Positions 1 through 9,415 are shown, counted from the first letter of the stretch. The stretch: DNA of 64,000 nucleotides from Halovenus aranensis (GCF_900100385.1 NZ_FNFC01000011.1:62001-126000); one strand, 5' to 3'. The notes: generated from the letters alone by a model not told the origin. Made by a program: numbers and translations.

Positions 1-677
1 GCGACCTCCTCAGGAGTCACGGCAATCGGGAGCGAACCAGACACTGTGGTCGCGTCCGCTATCGAGTCGTACACCCAATCGTACTCCGTTCCGGGGACGA
101 GCGAGTCCGACTCAGCGGCCGCACGGTCCTGGAAGTTCGTCTCGACCGGACCGGGTTCGACCAGAACGACCTCGACGTCGAAGGGGTCGACCTCTGCCCG
201 GAGCGCGTCGCTCATCGCCTCCAGTGCGAACTTCGAGGCGCTGTAGGCACCGCCACCAGGCACTGAGAGTCGCCCTTGGACACTGGAGACGTTACAGATA
301 GTGCCCTCGGCCTCGCGCAACAGCGGCAACGCGGCACGCGTGAGACGGTGGGGGCCGTAAACGTTCACGTCGAACTGGTCGTGGAGTTTCTCGGCCGGAA
401 TGTCTTCGAGAGGGCCATACAGCCCGTATCCCGCGTTGTTGACGAGGCAGTCGAGTTCGCCCTGTTCGTCGTCGATGCGGTCGGCGACGCGCGCCACATC
501 CTCGTTCTCGGTCACATCGAGCGTGTCGGTTCGACAGCCCTGTTCGGCGAGGTCGGCAACGTCTGTGTCGTCTCGGCTGGTCGCGTACACCGTCCAGCCC
601 TCGTCGAGAAACTGCTCGGCGGTCGCCCGGCCGATACCAGACGAACAGCCCGTGATGAGTACTGTTTTGTCGCTCAT
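1..677 (-). CDS. SDR family oxidoreductase (C-terminus beyond window edge)
   Basis: This is a classical short-chain dehydrogenase/reductase, an NAD(P)-dependent oxidoreductase with a Rossmann fold. It starts at the ATG complementary to 675-677 and stays open to base 1, so the stop is outside the window. Visible hallmarks are the cofactor-binding TGCSSGIGRA near residue 9, NNAG near residue 87 and the catalytic YSASK with its upstream Ser (CNVSSVQG). The substrate cannot be inferred. It is divergent from the SRAP gene, with 93 bp between them. Confidence 0.9.
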   Translation of the reverse strand, partial: MSDKTVLITGCSSGIGRATAEQFLDEGWTVYATSRDDTDVADLAEQGCRTDTLDVTENEDVARVADRIDDEQGELDCLVNNAGYGLYGPLEDIPAEKLHDQFDVNVYGPHRLTRAALPLLREAEGTICNVSSVQGRLSVPGGGAYSASKFALEAMSDALRAEVDPFDVEVVLVEPGPVETNFQDRAAAESDSLVPGTEYDWVYDSIADATTVSGSLPIAVTPEEV

Positions 678-770
678 AGATGCTCTAACGGTCGGCCGGT
701 AGTTAATTGTCTACGGTCTCGGTCTGCCGGCAGCTGTGGGTTTATTGCGTTCTCGTCCTTGTAATCAGGT

Positions 771-1508
771 ATGTGTGGCCGATACAGCCTGTTCGTCCCG
801 CCCGCGGAGCTGGCCGACCGGTTCGAGGTCGACACCGCGGCCTACGAGCCGCGGTACAACGCTGCGCCGGGACAGTCACTTCCGGTAATCACTGACGAGA
901 ACAGCGAGCGCCTCCGCTCACTGGAGTGGGGATTCGTGCCGCCGTGGGCCGACAGCAGAGACGACGGCGGACACATCAACGCCCGGTCCGAGCGACTGAC
1001 CGAAGCGCCGACCTTCCGGAACGCGTTCGCCGCCGAGACCGTCGACGCCGGGCGGTGTCTGGTCCCCGCCGACGGCTTCTACGAGTGGGTCGAGACCGAC
1101 GGCGGGAAACAGCCCTACCGCGTCACCCGGACCGACGACGCACCCTTCGCGATGGCGGGGCTGTGGGCGCGCTGGGAACCGCCGACGACACAGACCGGGC
1201 TCGACGCCTTCGCTGACGGCACACCCGACGACGACCCGGATGTCGTCGAGACGTTCACCGTCGTCACCACCGAACCGAACGACCTCGTGGCCGACCTGCA
1301 CCACCGGATGGCTGTCATCCTTCCCGACGGCTCCGAACGACGCTGGCTCGAGGAGTCGGTCCCCGAGGCCTCTGAGTTACTGGAGCCCTGTTCTGCCGAA
1401 AAGATGCGTGCGTACCCCGTCTCGACAGCGGTCAACGACCCGGGCAACGATTCGCCGGTCGTCGTCGAAGAAATCAGCGACAGCAGCCAATCAACAGACA
1501 AGGTGTGA
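771..1508 (+). CDS. SRAP-domain protein (YedK/HMCES family)
   Basis: This is a 245-aa SOS-response-associated peptidase family protein. The family crosslinks covalently to abasic sites in single-stranded DNA through Cys2 after Met removal and so protects stalled forks. The sequence starts MCGRYSLF, placing Cys at position 2. It also has the conserved INARSE segment (about residue 65), GFYEW (about 100) and HHRMAVIL (about 178), which carries the active-site His. A TATA-like TTTATT lies near 740, about 28 nt before the ATG, which suggests a leaderless transcript. An acidic Ser/Asp-rich C-terminal tail is a halophile feature. Confidence 0.93.
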   Translation: MCGRYSLFVPPAELADRFEVDTAAYEPRYNAAPGQSLPVITDENSERLRSLEWGFVPPWADSRDDGGHINARSERLTEAPTFRNAFAAETVDAGRCLVPADGFYEWVETDGGKQPYRVTRTDDAPFAMAGLWARWEPPTTQTGLDAFADGTPDDDPDVVETFTVVTTEPNDLVADLHHRMAVILPDGSERRWLEESVPEASELLEPCSAEKMRAYPVSTAVNDPGNDSPVVVEEISDSSQSTDKV

Positions 1509-1537
1509 CCCAACCTCTGGCGAGCGCTCAGGTGGGC

Positions 1538-2377
1538 TCAGTTGTCTTCTTCTTTGAGTTCTTCGAGTTCTGAGTCGACCTCGGACTCGGCAACCTCGGC
1601 TTCGAGGTCGTCGAGGCTCATGTCTCCGTCGGCTGGTTCGTCAACAGAGTCAGTCGACTCTGTCGTCTCTTCGGACTCTCCGTCGCCCATCTCGGATTTG
1701 AGCGTGTCGAGTTCGCGGTCGACGGCGCTGTCGGTCGAGAGCTGCTCGAGTTCGCGGTCGAGGTCGCTCTGGTCGGAGACGGCGTTGTCGAGTGCGCCGC
1801 TTTCGCGGAGTTCGTCGAGTGCCGAGGCACGGGCCTCCATCTCCTCGGTCTGTTCCTCGGCGCGCTCGATGGTCCGGCTGATGTCTTCCATCTCCTCGCC
1901 GGCACCGGTCATCGCCTCGTTGACGCGGGCGCTGGCTTCGGCGGCCTCGTAGCGGGCTTTCATCGTCTCCTTGCGCGTGCGGAACTCCTCTATCTGCTGT
2001 TGGAGCTGGTTTTTCTGCTCGATGAGGCCGTCCTGTTTCTTTTCGAGGTCGGCAATCTGCTGTTCGAGCCCCTCGATTTGGTTCATCTTCTGCTTTTTCT
2101 TCTCGAGGGCACGGCGGGCGAGGTCGTCGCGGTCCTGCTCGACGGCCTGTCTCGCCTGTTCGTTGTGTTTCTCGACGTTCTCTTCGAGCCGGCGTTTCTG
2201 TATCTCCAGGCGCTTTTTCTGGGTCGTCAGGTCCGCGATACCCTGTTTGACGTTCTGGAGTTCGTCCTGCAGTTGCTCGTAGGAGTAATCCAGGGTTTCG
2301 CCCGGGTCCTCCGCCCTGTTGAGCAGGGAGTTGACCTTCGAGCGGATGATATACGACGTGCGCGATAGTATCCCCAT
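1538..2377 (-). CDS. PspA/IM30-like coiled-coil protein
   Basis: This is a 279-aa PspA/IM30 (ESCRT-III-related) family protein, which typically assembles on the inner membrane face under stress. The start is the ATG at 2377 (MGILSRTSYIIRSKVNSLLN), matching the amphipathic N-terminus and the 'RAEDP' motif of the family. The reading frame remains open upstream to 2524, but that extension is Cys/Arg-rich and unlike haloarchaeal protein. Residues about 30-200 form nearly continuous heptad coiled coil. The last 80 residues are very acidic and probably disordered. It is divergent from the hydrolase gene at 2431. Confidence 0.88.
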   Translation of the reverse strand: MGILSRTSYIIRSKVNSLLNRAEDPGETLDYSYEQLQDELQNVKQGIADLTTQKKRLEIQKRRLEENVEKHNEQARQAVEQDRDDLARRALEKKKQKMNQIEGLEQQIADLEKKQDGLIEQKNQLQQQIEEFRTRKETMKARYEAAEASARVNEAMTGAGEEMEDISRTIERAEEQTEEMEARASALDELRESGALDNAVSDQSDLDRELEQLSTDSAVDRELDTLKSEMGDGESEETTESTDSVDEPADGDMSLDDLEAEVAESEVDSELEELKEEDN

Positions 2378-2430
2378 GCCATACAACACGAACCCGCGAA
2401 ACTTAAAATTCTTACATCTGTACGCAACAC

Positions 2431-3033
2431 ATGAACAAACGCCTCTCGATTCCCGGCCCGCGTTCGCTCGATGCAACACTCGACACGACCGACAGTGACA
2501 CCGTTGTCGTCGCGTGCCCGCCACACCCCCAGTTCGGCGGCGACAGACACGATAGCCGCCTGACTGCCGTCAGCGACGGCCTGCTGGCAGAAGATATCGA
2601 CTGCCTCCGATTCGATTACGGCCCCTGGGACGACGGGCACGCCGAGCGACGAGACGTGAGTCAGGCCCTCTCCTGGGCGCGCGAGCGCTACGACGGCGTC
2701 GGGCTCTTTGGGTTCAGTTTCGGCGCGTCGATGTCGCTGCTCGCCAGTGCGAGCAACGAAGCCGCCACGCCAGACGTACTGTCCGTGCTGGCTCCTGCCG
2801 CACAGGTCACGTCAGACGACGACGTGGTCGGGGCGGTCGACGGTGTCAACTGCCCGGCACAGGTCGTCTACGGCGAACGCGACGACACCGCGCGCTGGGA
2901 ACCGGTCATCGAGCGCGCGCGTGAACGAGGGTTCGAGGTCGCGTCGTTCCCCGCCGACCACTTCTTCGTCGGCCAACAATCCAAGGTCGCGGAGACGATT
3001 GTCGACTTCCTTACCGACGCTCTCGGTAACTGA
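2431..3033 (+). CDS. alpha/beta hydrolase, dienelactone-hydrolase-like
   Basis: This is a 200-aa compact alpha/beta hydrolase. The nucleophile elbow GFSFGAS lies near residue 96, the probable acid is in the YGERDDTA segment near residue 150, and the catalytic His is in the FPADHFF segment near residue 176. The order matches the small dienelactone hydrolase/YcjY-like group. The substrate is unknown. It is separated by only 53 bp from the divergent PspA-like gene, so the two may share a control region. Confidence 0.85.
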   Translation: MNKRLSIPGPRSLDATLDTTDSDTVVVACPPHPQFGGDRHDSRLTAVSDGLLAEDIDCLRFDYGPWDDGHAERRDVSQALSWARERYDGVGLFGFSFGASMSLLASASNEAATPDVLSVLAPAAQVTSDDDVVGAVDGVNCPAQVVYGERDDTARWEPVIERARERGFEVASFPADHFFVGQQSKVAETIVDFLTDALGN

Positions 3034-3074
3034 ATCCGTCTCACGCTATATTGTACTTGGCCAACAGATAGACC

Positions 3075-3089
3075 GAATAACATTTATTC
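3075..3089. promoter_or_regulatory. perfect inverted repeat GAATAA-CAT-TTATTC
   Basis: A 6-bp inverted repeat with a 3-bp spacer lies in the 186-bp gap before the HTH regulator gene. It is followed by ACGG, so the local string TATTCACG also occurs in the 16-bp element before the gene at 3970. It may be an operator for the neighbouring regulator; this is inference from position and symmetry only. Confidence 0.35.
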
Positions 3090-3219
3090 ACGGACACAAA
3101 CCAGTCGGTAGCGACGATGCGGGCTGACCCGGGAGTTACGGCCGACGACAGGCGGCGACGCGGACCCGGGACACGTCCACGGTTAGGCAGGCAGCGATTC
3201 CACCGTACGGGGTAACCAC

Positions 3220-3867
3220 ATGTACGTCGAGTTTTACAACACTAGTGATGTTTTGCAGGAAACACTCAAGTCGTTTCCAGAGACGCGAGTCGATATCCGA
3301 GACCTGGCGACGAGCGCGAACACGAGCCTCAGACTCATCTGTGTCGTCAGAGGGACGAATCTGGCAGATTTCGTCGAAACGGCGGCCCACGACAAGATGG
3401 TCGAAAAGGTTGTCACGCTCTCTGACGAGGGAAACGGCGGCCTCGTCCGCCTGACGCTGGTCCCGGAGACAGTCGACCAGAAAGTCTACGAGACGGCGGT
3501 CGAACTCGACGGCCTGTACCTCAACGCCCGCAACACTGACCACGGCTGGTACGTCAAGATGAACTTTCCCGACAAACACGCGTTCCGGGCATTTCAGTCT
3601 CGCTCTGAGGAGTACGGCATGGACATCCAGCCAACGGTCGTCCGGGACCGCCAGTTCTTCCTCTCGGAGGAGGCGTTCGGACTGACCAGGAAACAACAGG
3701 AAGTCCTCGCCGAGGCCATCAAGTCGGGCTACTTCGAGGTCCCGCGCCGGGCCTCGCTGTCGGATGTCTCCGACCGTGTCGGCATCAGCGACCAGGCGGC
3801 TTCGGAACGCATCCGTCGGGGAATGAAGACACTCGCCGAAAACGGAGTCACCGATTACTTCGAGTGA
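3220..3867 (+). CDS. Bat-type helix-turn-helix transcriptional regulator
   Basis: This is a 215-aa haloarchaeal regulator of the HTH_10/Bat-like type. The C-terminal about 55 residues carry the signature LTRKQQEVLAEAIKSGYFEVPR followed by the helix-turn-helix (SDRVGISDQAASERIRRGM). The N-terminal about 150 residues are the uncharacterised sensory/bacterio-opsin-activator-type domain usual in this group. The gene opens a co-directional run with the 3970 protein, a chemotaxis transducer and a receiver protein. The inverted repeats near it (3075, 3915, 4571) are candidate targets. Confidence 0.88.
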   Translation: MYVEFYNTSDVLQETLKSFPETRVDIRDLATSANTSLRLICVVRGTNLADFVETAAHDKMVEKVVTLSDEGNGGLVRLTLVPETVDQKVYETAVELDGLYLNARNTDHGWYVKMNFPDKHAFRAFQSRSEEYGMDIQPTVVRDRQFFLSEEAFGLTRKQQEVLAEAIKSGYFEVPRRASLSDVSDRVGISDQAASERIRRGMKTLAENGVTDYFE

Positions 3868-3914
3868 CTCCGAACTGACCACTCTGGCAGGGATAGGTAA
3901 TGGAAACACTCATG

Positions 3915-3930
3915 TATGCATGTATATTCA
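3915..3930 (+). promoter_or_regulatory. 16-bp element, copy 1 (TATGCATGTATATTCA)
   Basis: The element lies 40 nt before the ATG at 3970. The reverse complement of 4571-4586 matches it at 15 of 16 positions. It contains the ATGCAT palindrome and a TATA-like core, so it could be a regulator operator overlapping the promoter. Function is inferred. Confidence 0.45.
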
Positions 3931-3969
3931 CGCAGTAGCCACTTTACCGCGTCCGGCCTTTCTCAGAGT

Positions 3970-4512
3970 ATGTCTGATTACGACCCGGACGCGGAAGCGA
4001 CTGGAAAGTATATGGTTGCGTTCATCGAGAGCGCAGGGAAAGTCTCCCCCGTCTTCGAGCGAAAGGTCCGCGAGATTTTCGAGAATCACATGGGCACCCT
4101 CGAAGAGGACTCCTGGTATCTCAACGCAAACGTCGAGAAGGCCTTCGACGAGGTGCTCGAGGAGGTCGGCGAGAAGACCATGATGGAAGGCGGCGTCGAA
4201 AGCGGCAAGGCAATCGACTGGCCCAACGAGGTCGAGACGGTCATGGACGGCTTCAACATCTGGAACACGTTCCACGAGGCCGCCTACCGCGACAGCGACC
4301 TCGATTTCCCCGCGGGCAGATACACTGTCGAGCACCTCGGCGACCGCAAGGTACGTATCGGTATCACCGAAGGGTACAACCTCAGTGCCGAGTTCGCCAA
4401 GGGTTGTTCGAAAGGGATTGTACAGGAGCTCAGCGACACGAGCAATCGAACCAGACTAGAGGATACTGAACCGAATCTCGACGAACAGGCCGCCTGGGTT
4501 CTCGAGTGGTGA
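3970..4512 (+). CDS. conserved-looking soluble protein of unknown function in a signalling cluster
   Basis: I do not recognise this 180-aa acidic protein. It has no signal peptide, membrane segment or known catalytic motif. The start at 3970 (MSDYDPDAEATGKY) is preferred over an in-frame upstream ATG at 3916, because that ATG lies inside the 16-bp promoter element. The predicted alpha-helical N-terminal half followed by a beta-rich C-terminal segment (GRYTVEHLGDRKVRIGITEG) would suit a small ligand-sensing domain, such as those of the V4R/heme-NO-binding type, but no diagnostic motif is visible. It lies between a Bat-type regulator and a soluble transducer and is bracketed by inverted 16-bp elements. 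Confidence 0.7.
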   Translation: MSDYDPDAEATGKYMVAFIESAGKVSPVFERKVREIFENHMGTLEEDSWYLNANVEKAFDEVLEEVGEKTMMEGGVESGKAIDWPNEVETVMDGFNIWNTFHEAAYRDSDLDFPAGRYTVEHLGDRKVRIGITEGYNLSAEFAKGCSKGIVQELSDTSNRTRLEDTEPNLDEQAAWVLEW

Positions 4513-4570
4513 GGGGCTGACTGTTAGGTCATCTCAGCGACGAACCGACGGGCGGTCCGCTCGATTTGGT

Positions 4571-4586
4571 TGAATATTCATGCATA
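4571..4586 (-). promoter_or_regulatory. 16-bp element, copy 2 (inverted)
   Basis: Read on the minus strand this is TATGCATGAATATTCA, one mismatch from copy 1 at 3915. On the plus strand it includes the perfect palindrome TGAATATTCA (4571-4580). It lies in the 216-bp gap between the 3970 gene and the transducer gene, about 143 nt before the transducer start. No gene is visible in this gap. Confidence 0.45.
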
Positions 4587-4728
4587 AACTATAATCGAAC
4601 ACCGCAATGTGAATAACCCGTAGGCGTGTTGACAGACCTATCGGCCTCAGAGAAGGGGCAGTTTCGGTGCCGAATCGCAGTTCTGGGGCACTATTGCATT
4701 CCGAGCGACACCCGTAGAGTGAACTGAG

Positions 4729-6039
4729 ATGACTGACATGGCATCTGTATCCGAAGCCGATGAATCGACACGAAAGACAATCGAGCAGATTCGACCGGCC
4801 GAGTTCGACTCCGACCCCGAACTGGAGCGTATCGTCGTCGACAGCGGCGACCGTGCGCTCGAACAGTACGTACAACGGACGGACTTCAACGGGAGGGCAC
4901 CGGAGCAGGTACAGTCGGAGTTACGAACCCAGTTCGAGGGCGTGCTATCGTCGGACGGGGCTGTGCGCACCGACGGCTGGGAGGTCCACCAAGAGACCGG
5001 GAGCTCGTTCCCGGAGTTCGTCGACCTCTATGCGTCATTTCTGGAGGAGTCTATCGGCGAACTCCTGGCCGAAGGCGACAACGAGGAGACCGCAGACCAG
5101 GTGACGGCGCTCGTTCGGGGTGCGCTGAGTGACATCGCCGCTGCAGGCGCGAGCCAAGAGTCGCACGACGACGACCTATCTGCCGAAAACGAAGAGCGCC
5201 TCGACGACGTCCAGCAGGCAGTCGATGACCTGCGGCTGTCGAGCGAAGATGTCTCCGACCGGACGAACACGGTAAACGACCTGCTCGACGGCCAGCAGCG
5301 CCAGGTTAGACAGATTTCCGAGGAAATCAGCACCTTCAGCGCCACAATCGAGGAGGTTGCCGCGAACTCGGAACAGGTCAACAAGACGAGTACGCGCGCG
5401 GAGACGCTCGCGTCCGAGGGGTACGAAACAGGCGAAGCGACGAACCAGCGGATGGAAGACGTCGAGCAGGCCCGGTCACAGGTCGAGGACGACTTCGAGG
5501 TGTTGGCCGAGAAAATCGAGCGCATCGACGAGATTGTCGAAGCCATCACCGACATCGCAGACCAGATTAACATGCTGGCGTTGAACGCCTCTATCGAGGC
5601 CGCTCGCGCCGGCGAAGCGGGTGAAGGGTTCGCCGTCGTCGCAAACGAAGTGAAGGCACTCGCCGAGGAGTCAAAGACCGAAGTCGAGAACATCGAGGAG
5701 CAGGTCGGCGAGATAAAGTCCGAGACGACAGATACGATTTCGAGTCTGAACGAGGTAAGCGAAGAAATCGAGGCCGCAAACGACCAGGTCGAGGAGATGA
5801 TGAACGCGCTGGGCGAGATTAGCGAGGCAAACGAGGAGGTGTCGACCGGCATCGACGAGGTTGCTATGGCGACCGAAGACCTGGCCTCCGGGAGCGAAGA
5901 GATTGCTTCGACAATCGACGAGGTGTCGAAAAACATCACCGAAATCGCCGAAGAGATGGACACCATCGCGGCGTCGAACGAGATGTTCGGCACGATAGTC
6001 GACGACGTGGAAACGCAGGTCAAGAACGTCCGCGAGTGA
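4729..6039 (+). CDS. soluble methyl-accepting chemotaxis-type transducer
   Basis: This is a 436-aa cytoplasmic transducer. There are no transmembrane segments. Residues about 1-140 are an N-terminal sensory region of unknown type. Residues about 150-430 are the coiled-coil signalling domain, with the hairpin tip sequence DQINMLALNASIEAARAGE that contacts CheA/CheW, followed by GFAVVANEVKALAEES. It therefore probably senses an internal cue and signals to the chemotaxis kinase. The receiver gene starts 4 nt after its stop, so the two are likely cotranscribed. I looked for a HemAT-type globin in the N-terminus and could not support one. Confidence 0.92.
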   Translation: MTDMASVSEADESTRKTIEQIRPAEFDSDPELERIVVDSGDRALEQYVQRTDFNGRAPEQVQSELRTQFEGVLSSDGAVRTDGWEVHQETGSSFPEFVDLYASFLEESIGELLAEGDNEETADQVTALVRGALSDIAAAGASQESHDDDLSAENEERLDDVQQAVDDLRLSSEDVSDRTNTVNDLLDGQQRQVRQISEEISTFSATIEEVAANSEQVNKTSTRAETLASEGYETGEATNQRMEDVEQARSQVEDDFEVLAEKIERIDEIVEAITDIADQINMLALNASIEAARAGEAGEGFAVVANEVKALAEESKTEVENIEEQVGEIKSETTDTISSLNEVSEEIEAANDQVEEMMNALGEISEANEEVSTGIDEVAMATEDLASGSEEIASTIDEVSKNITEIAEEMDTIAASNEMFGTIVDDVETQVKNVRE

Positions 6040-6043
6040 ACAA

Positions 6044-6457
6044 ATGGGAGTCACTCACAGCAGGACAGCCGACACCGGGGCAGACATTTGTGTCCTTCAC
6101 GTCGATGACAATCCGGACATGCTCTCGCTAACGGCGACGTTACTCGAGGACGAAGACGACCGGATTACGGTACGCTCTGAGGCAGAGCCAGCGGCCGCTC
6201 TCGAGGCTATCGAACAGCAACGGGTCGACTGTGTCCTCAGCGACTACGAGATGCCAGAGATGAACGGCCCAGCGTTCTTTACCGCGGTCCGGCGGGTCGA
6301 CGAGACTGTCCCGTTCGTGTTGTTTACACAGAAAGCGTCTCCCGAGATGACCGACATCGACGCCGAACAGCTCGACGGTCACGTCCGAAAACGCGGCTCG
6401 ACCGAACAGTACGCCCGCCTGGCCGAGCGTATCCTCGAACACGTAAAAAGCGCATAG
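6044..6457 (+). CDS. receiver-domain response regulator (stand-alone)
   Basis: This is a 137-aa protein made of a single CheY-like receiver. Acidic-pocket residues are in HVDDNPD (about residue 25). The phospho-acceptor Asp is in LSDYEMPEMNG (about 68), followed by a Thr in LFT (about 93) and the switch Lys in HVRKRG. There is no output domain, so it probably acts through protein contact, plausibly with the upstream transducer system, from which only 4 nt separate it. Confidence 0.9.
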   Translation: MGVTHSRTADTGADICVLHVDDNPDMLSLTATLLEDEDDRITVRSEAEPAAALEAIEQQRVDCVLSDYEMPEMNGPAFFTAVRRVDETVPFVLFTQKASPEMTDIDAEQLDGHVRKRGSTEQYARLAERILEHVKSA

Positions 6458-6541
6458 ACGAGTCCCACCCGGCCCGAGTGAACAGCTCACGCGGGGGACG
6501 CGGTCCGAAACGGTTTTGCCCGTTGCCAGCACACGGTCGAT

Positions 6542-8170
6542 ATGCCGACAGATACAGAGTACGATCCGAGTCTGGGTCGGAAGTTCATTTTTGTCACAGG
6601 CGGGGTCATGTCCGGACTCGGCAAGGGCATTACCGCGGCGAGTACCGGGCGACTGCTGGCAAATGCCGGCTTCGACGTGACCGCCGTCAAGATTGACCCG
6701 TATCTCAACGTCGATGCGGGGACGATGAACCCGTTCCAACACGGCGAGGTGTACGTCTTGAAAGACGGCGGCGAGGTCGACCTCGATTTGGGGAACTACG
6801 AGCGATTCCTCGATATCGATATGACCTCGGACCACAACGTCACCACCGGGAAGGTCTACCGCCAGGTCATCGAAAAGGAGCGAGCCGGGGACTACCTCGG
6901 CAAGACCGTCCAGATTATCCCACACATCACCGACGACATCAAGCGCCGGGTCCGCGAGGCCGCGGCCGGCAGCGACGTGTGTATCATCGAGGTCGGCGGG
7001 ACCGTCGGCGACATCGAGGGGATGCCGTATCTGGAGGCGCTTCGACAGTTCGCCCACGAGGAAGACGACGACGATATCCTCTTTGCACACGTGACACTCG
7101 TCCCCTACTCGAAAAACGGCGAACAGAAGACCAAACCCACACAACACAGCGTCAAGGAACTCCGGAGCATCGGCCTCCAGCCGGACGTTCTCGTCGGCCG
7201 GTGTCCGGACCCACTCGATGCACAGACCCGCGAGAAGATTGCGCTGTTCTGTGACGTACCCCACGAGGCGGTGTTCTCGAACCCGGATGTCGAAGACATC
7301 TATCACGTTCCGCTTCGCCTCCAGGAAGAGGAACTCGACGACTACGTCATGGACTACCTCGGCCTCGAAGACGAGGCGGCCCCAGTCGGCCAGCGAGACA
7401 CCGAGTGGCGTGACCGCGTGACCCGGGCGACCGAGGAGACCGTCAAGGTCGCACTGGTCGGCAAGTACGGCCTCGAAGACGCATATATCTCGATTCACGA
7501 GGCACTCAAACACGCCGGTCTAGAGTGTAACGTCGAGGTCGAGCGCGAGTGGATTCACTCGGAGAACCTCGCCGACGGCGAGGACAGCGAACTCGACGGT
7601 ATCGACGGCATCGTCGTGCCGGGCGGCTTTGGTTCGCGTGGCACAGAGGGCAAAATCGAAGCAATCCGTTATGCCCGCGAGAACGACGTGCCCTTCCTCG
7701 GGCTCTGTCTCGGCTTCCAGATGGCCGTCGTCGAGTTCGCCCGAAACGTCCTCGGACTGGAGGGCGCACACTCGGCAGAACTCGAAGAGGAAACGCCGTA
7801 CCCGGTCATCGACCTGTTGCCCGAACAGGAGGACTTCGACGACATGGGTGGGACGATGCGCCTGGGAACACACGTCACCGAAATCACAGCGGGGACGCTC
7901 GCGGCAGACCTCTACGATGACACGACCTGTCAGGAGCGACACCGCCACCGCTACGAGGTCAACCCCGAGTATATCGATGACCTCGAAGACAACGGTCTCG
8001 TGTTTTCGGGTGCCTCTGGACGGCGGATGGAGATTCTGGAGCTGCCAGACCACCCCTACTTCTTGGGGACGCAGTTCCATCCGGAGTTCCGGTCGCGGCC
8101 GACGCGAGCGAGTCCACCCTTTGTCGGATTCGTCGACGCTATCAGTGCGGCCGACGGAGGTGCGTACTGA
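6542..8170 (+). CDS. pyrG: CTP synthase
   Basis: This is a 542-aa CTP synthase, converting UTP, ATP and glutamine to CTP in pyrimidine nucleotide synthesis. The N-terminal synthetase domain has the P-loop-like [11 protein letters not shown] near residue 20 and the [14 protein letters not shown] segment. The C-terminal class I glutamine amidotransferase domain shows the nucleophile in GLCLGFQ (about residue 385) and the HPEF pair near residue 515. Length is normal. Its TGA overlaps the ATG of guaA by one base (TGATG), so the two are translationally coupled. Confidence 0.98.
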   Translation: MPTDTEYDPSLGRKFIFVTGGVMSGLGKGITAASTGRLLANAGFDVTAVKIDPYLNVDAGTMNPFQHGEVYVLKDGGEVDLDLGNYERFLDIDMTSDHNVTTGKVYRQVIEKERAGDYLGKTVQIIPHITDDIKRRVREAAAGSDVCIIEVGGTVGDIEGMPYLEALRQFAHEEDDDDILFAHVTLVPYSKNGEQKTKPTQHSVKELRSIGLQPDVLVGRCPDPLDAQTREKIALFCDVPHEAVFSNPDVEDIYHVPLRLQEEELDDYVMDYLGLEDEAAPVGQRDTEWRDRVTRATEETVKVALVGKYGLEDAYISIHEALKHAGLECNVEVEREWIHSENLADGEDSELDGIDGIVVPGGFGSRGTEGKIEAIRYARENDVPFLGLCLGFQMAVVEFARNVLGLEGAHSAELEEETPYPVIDLLPEQEDFDDMGGTMRLGTHVTEITAGTLAADLYDDTTCQERHRHRYEVNPEYIDDLEDNGLVFSGASGRRMEILELPDHPYFLGTQFHPEFRSRPTRASPPFVGFVDAISAADGGAY

Positions 8171-9087
8171 TGGTCGACGTTGACGCGTTCATCGAGGAGA
8201 AAATCGAGGAAATCGGCACGGAAATCGGCGACTCGAACGCGATTATCGCGCTCTCTGGCGGCGTCGACTCGTCGACGGCCGCCGCGCTCGCCTACGAGGC
8301 CGTCGGCGACCAGCTCACGCCTGTCTACGTCGATACGGGGCTGATGCGTAAAGGCGAGACCGAGGGCATCCGGGAGACGTTCTCGTATATGGACTCGCTT
8401 CGCGTCGTCGACGCGAAAGACCGCTTTCTCGACGTACTGGAGGGAGTCACAGACCCCGAGGAAAAGCGCCACGCAATCGGCGAGCAGTTCATCCGCGAGT
8501 TCGAGCGCGTCGCCGAAGAGACCGACGCCGACTCGCTCGTCCAAGGGACCATCTACCCCGACCGCATCGAGAGCGAGGGGACAATCAAATCCCACCACAA
8601 CGTCGGAGGGCTCCCCGAACGCATCGACTTCGATGAAATCGTCGAGCCGATGCGAGACCTCTACAAAGACGAGGTCCGCGAAGTCGCTCGCGCGCTCGAC
8701 CTCGAAGAAGTCGTCTCCGAGCGCATGCCCTTCCCGGGTCCGGGGCTGGCGGTGCGAATCCTTGGCGAGGTGACCGAAGAGAAACTCGACGTGGCCCGCG
8801 AGGCCAACCACGTCGTCGAGGAAGAACTCGAAGAGTACGACCCCTGGCAAGCGCTCGCTGCGGTCATCGGAAAGGCCACCGGCGTCAAAGGCGACAACCG
8901 CGTCCACGGCTGGGTCGTCGCCGTCCGCTCCGTCGAATCACGCGACGGCATGACCGCCCGCGCACAGGAAATCGACTGGGAAACACTCCAGCGCATCCAG
9001 TCTCGCATCACCGGCGAGAACGAGAGCGTCGCACGGGTGGTCTACGACGTGACCCACAAGCCCCCCGCAACAATCGAGTACGAGTAA
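8170..9087 (+). CDS. guaAB: GMP synthase ATP-pyrophosphatase subunit
   Basis: This 305-aa protein is the synthetase half of a split archaeal GMP synthase, which aminates XMP to GMP using ammonia from a separate glutaminase subunit. The PP-loop [14 protein letters not shown] is near residue 24, and the conserved C-terminal dimerisation region ends KPPATIEYE. No amidotransferase domain is present, and no separate glutaminase-subunit gene was found in this window. It overlaps pyrG by one base. Confidence 0.96.
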   Translation: MVDVDAFIEEKIEEIGTEIGDSNAIIALSGGVDSSTAAALAYEAVGDQLTPVYVDTGLMRKGETEGIRETFSYMDSLRVVDAKDRFLDVLEGVTDPEEKRHAIGEQFIREFERVAEETDADSLVQGTIYPDRIESEGTIKSHHNVGGLPERIDFDEIVEPMRDLYKDEVREVARALDLEEVVSERMPFPGPGLAVRILGEVTEEKLDVAREANHVVEEELEEYDPWQALAAVIGKATGVKGDNRVHGWVVAVRSVESRDGMTARAQEIDWETLQRIQSRITGENESVARVVYDVTHKPPATIEYE

Positions 9088-9088
9088 C

Positions 9089-9415
9089 ATGACTGAGACA
9101 CGCGTCGTCGTCGCAGGCACAGACACACACGACATCGCCGGGCCAATCGAGGACGCTGGCTTTGCCCTCAGCGTCGTCGACGTTGGCAACCGGTCGGCGC
9201 TCGAATCGGTCGACATCGCCGAGGCCGACATCTACGTCCTGACCGAAGCCGCACAGGCCACGTCGATTCCGGTCGCAAAAGACCTCAATCCGGAGCTGAA
9301 GGTCGTCGTCTACACCGAGGAGTCGCTGTCTGACTTCGCGCTCCCACAGACGGACCTGATACTCGACCCCGCGCTGTTCGACCCCGAAGAGGTCACAGCA
9401 GAACTGGACGCGTAA
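9089..9415 (+). CDS. small conserved-looking protein, third gene of pyrG operon
   Basis: This is a 108-aa acidic protein starting one base after the guaA stop, hence in the same operon. It has an alternating beta-alpha pattern beginning [20 protein letters not shown], which resembles the first half of a small Rossmann-like or receiver-like fold, but no nucleotide-binding glycine motif is complete. I do not recognise a characterised family. Its position suggests a link to nucleotide metabolism; this is inference only. Confidence 0.8.
   Translation: MTETRVVVAGTDTHDIAGPIEDAGFALSVVDVGNRSALESVDIAEADIYVLTEAAQATSIPVAKDLNPELKVVVYTEESLSDFALPQTDLILDPALFDPEEVTAELDA

Noticed and set aside
4729-5150. HemAT-like globin sensor in the transducer N-terminus
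   Set aside because: The region is about 140 residues, shorter than a sensor globin, and I could not identify a proximal-His helix with the globin pattern.
6140-7513. 457-aa minus-strand frame opposite the receiver and pyrG genes
   Set aside because: It is the antisense shadow of two well-supported genes. GC-rich, acidic haloarchaeal genes routinely leave long open frames on the opposite strand.
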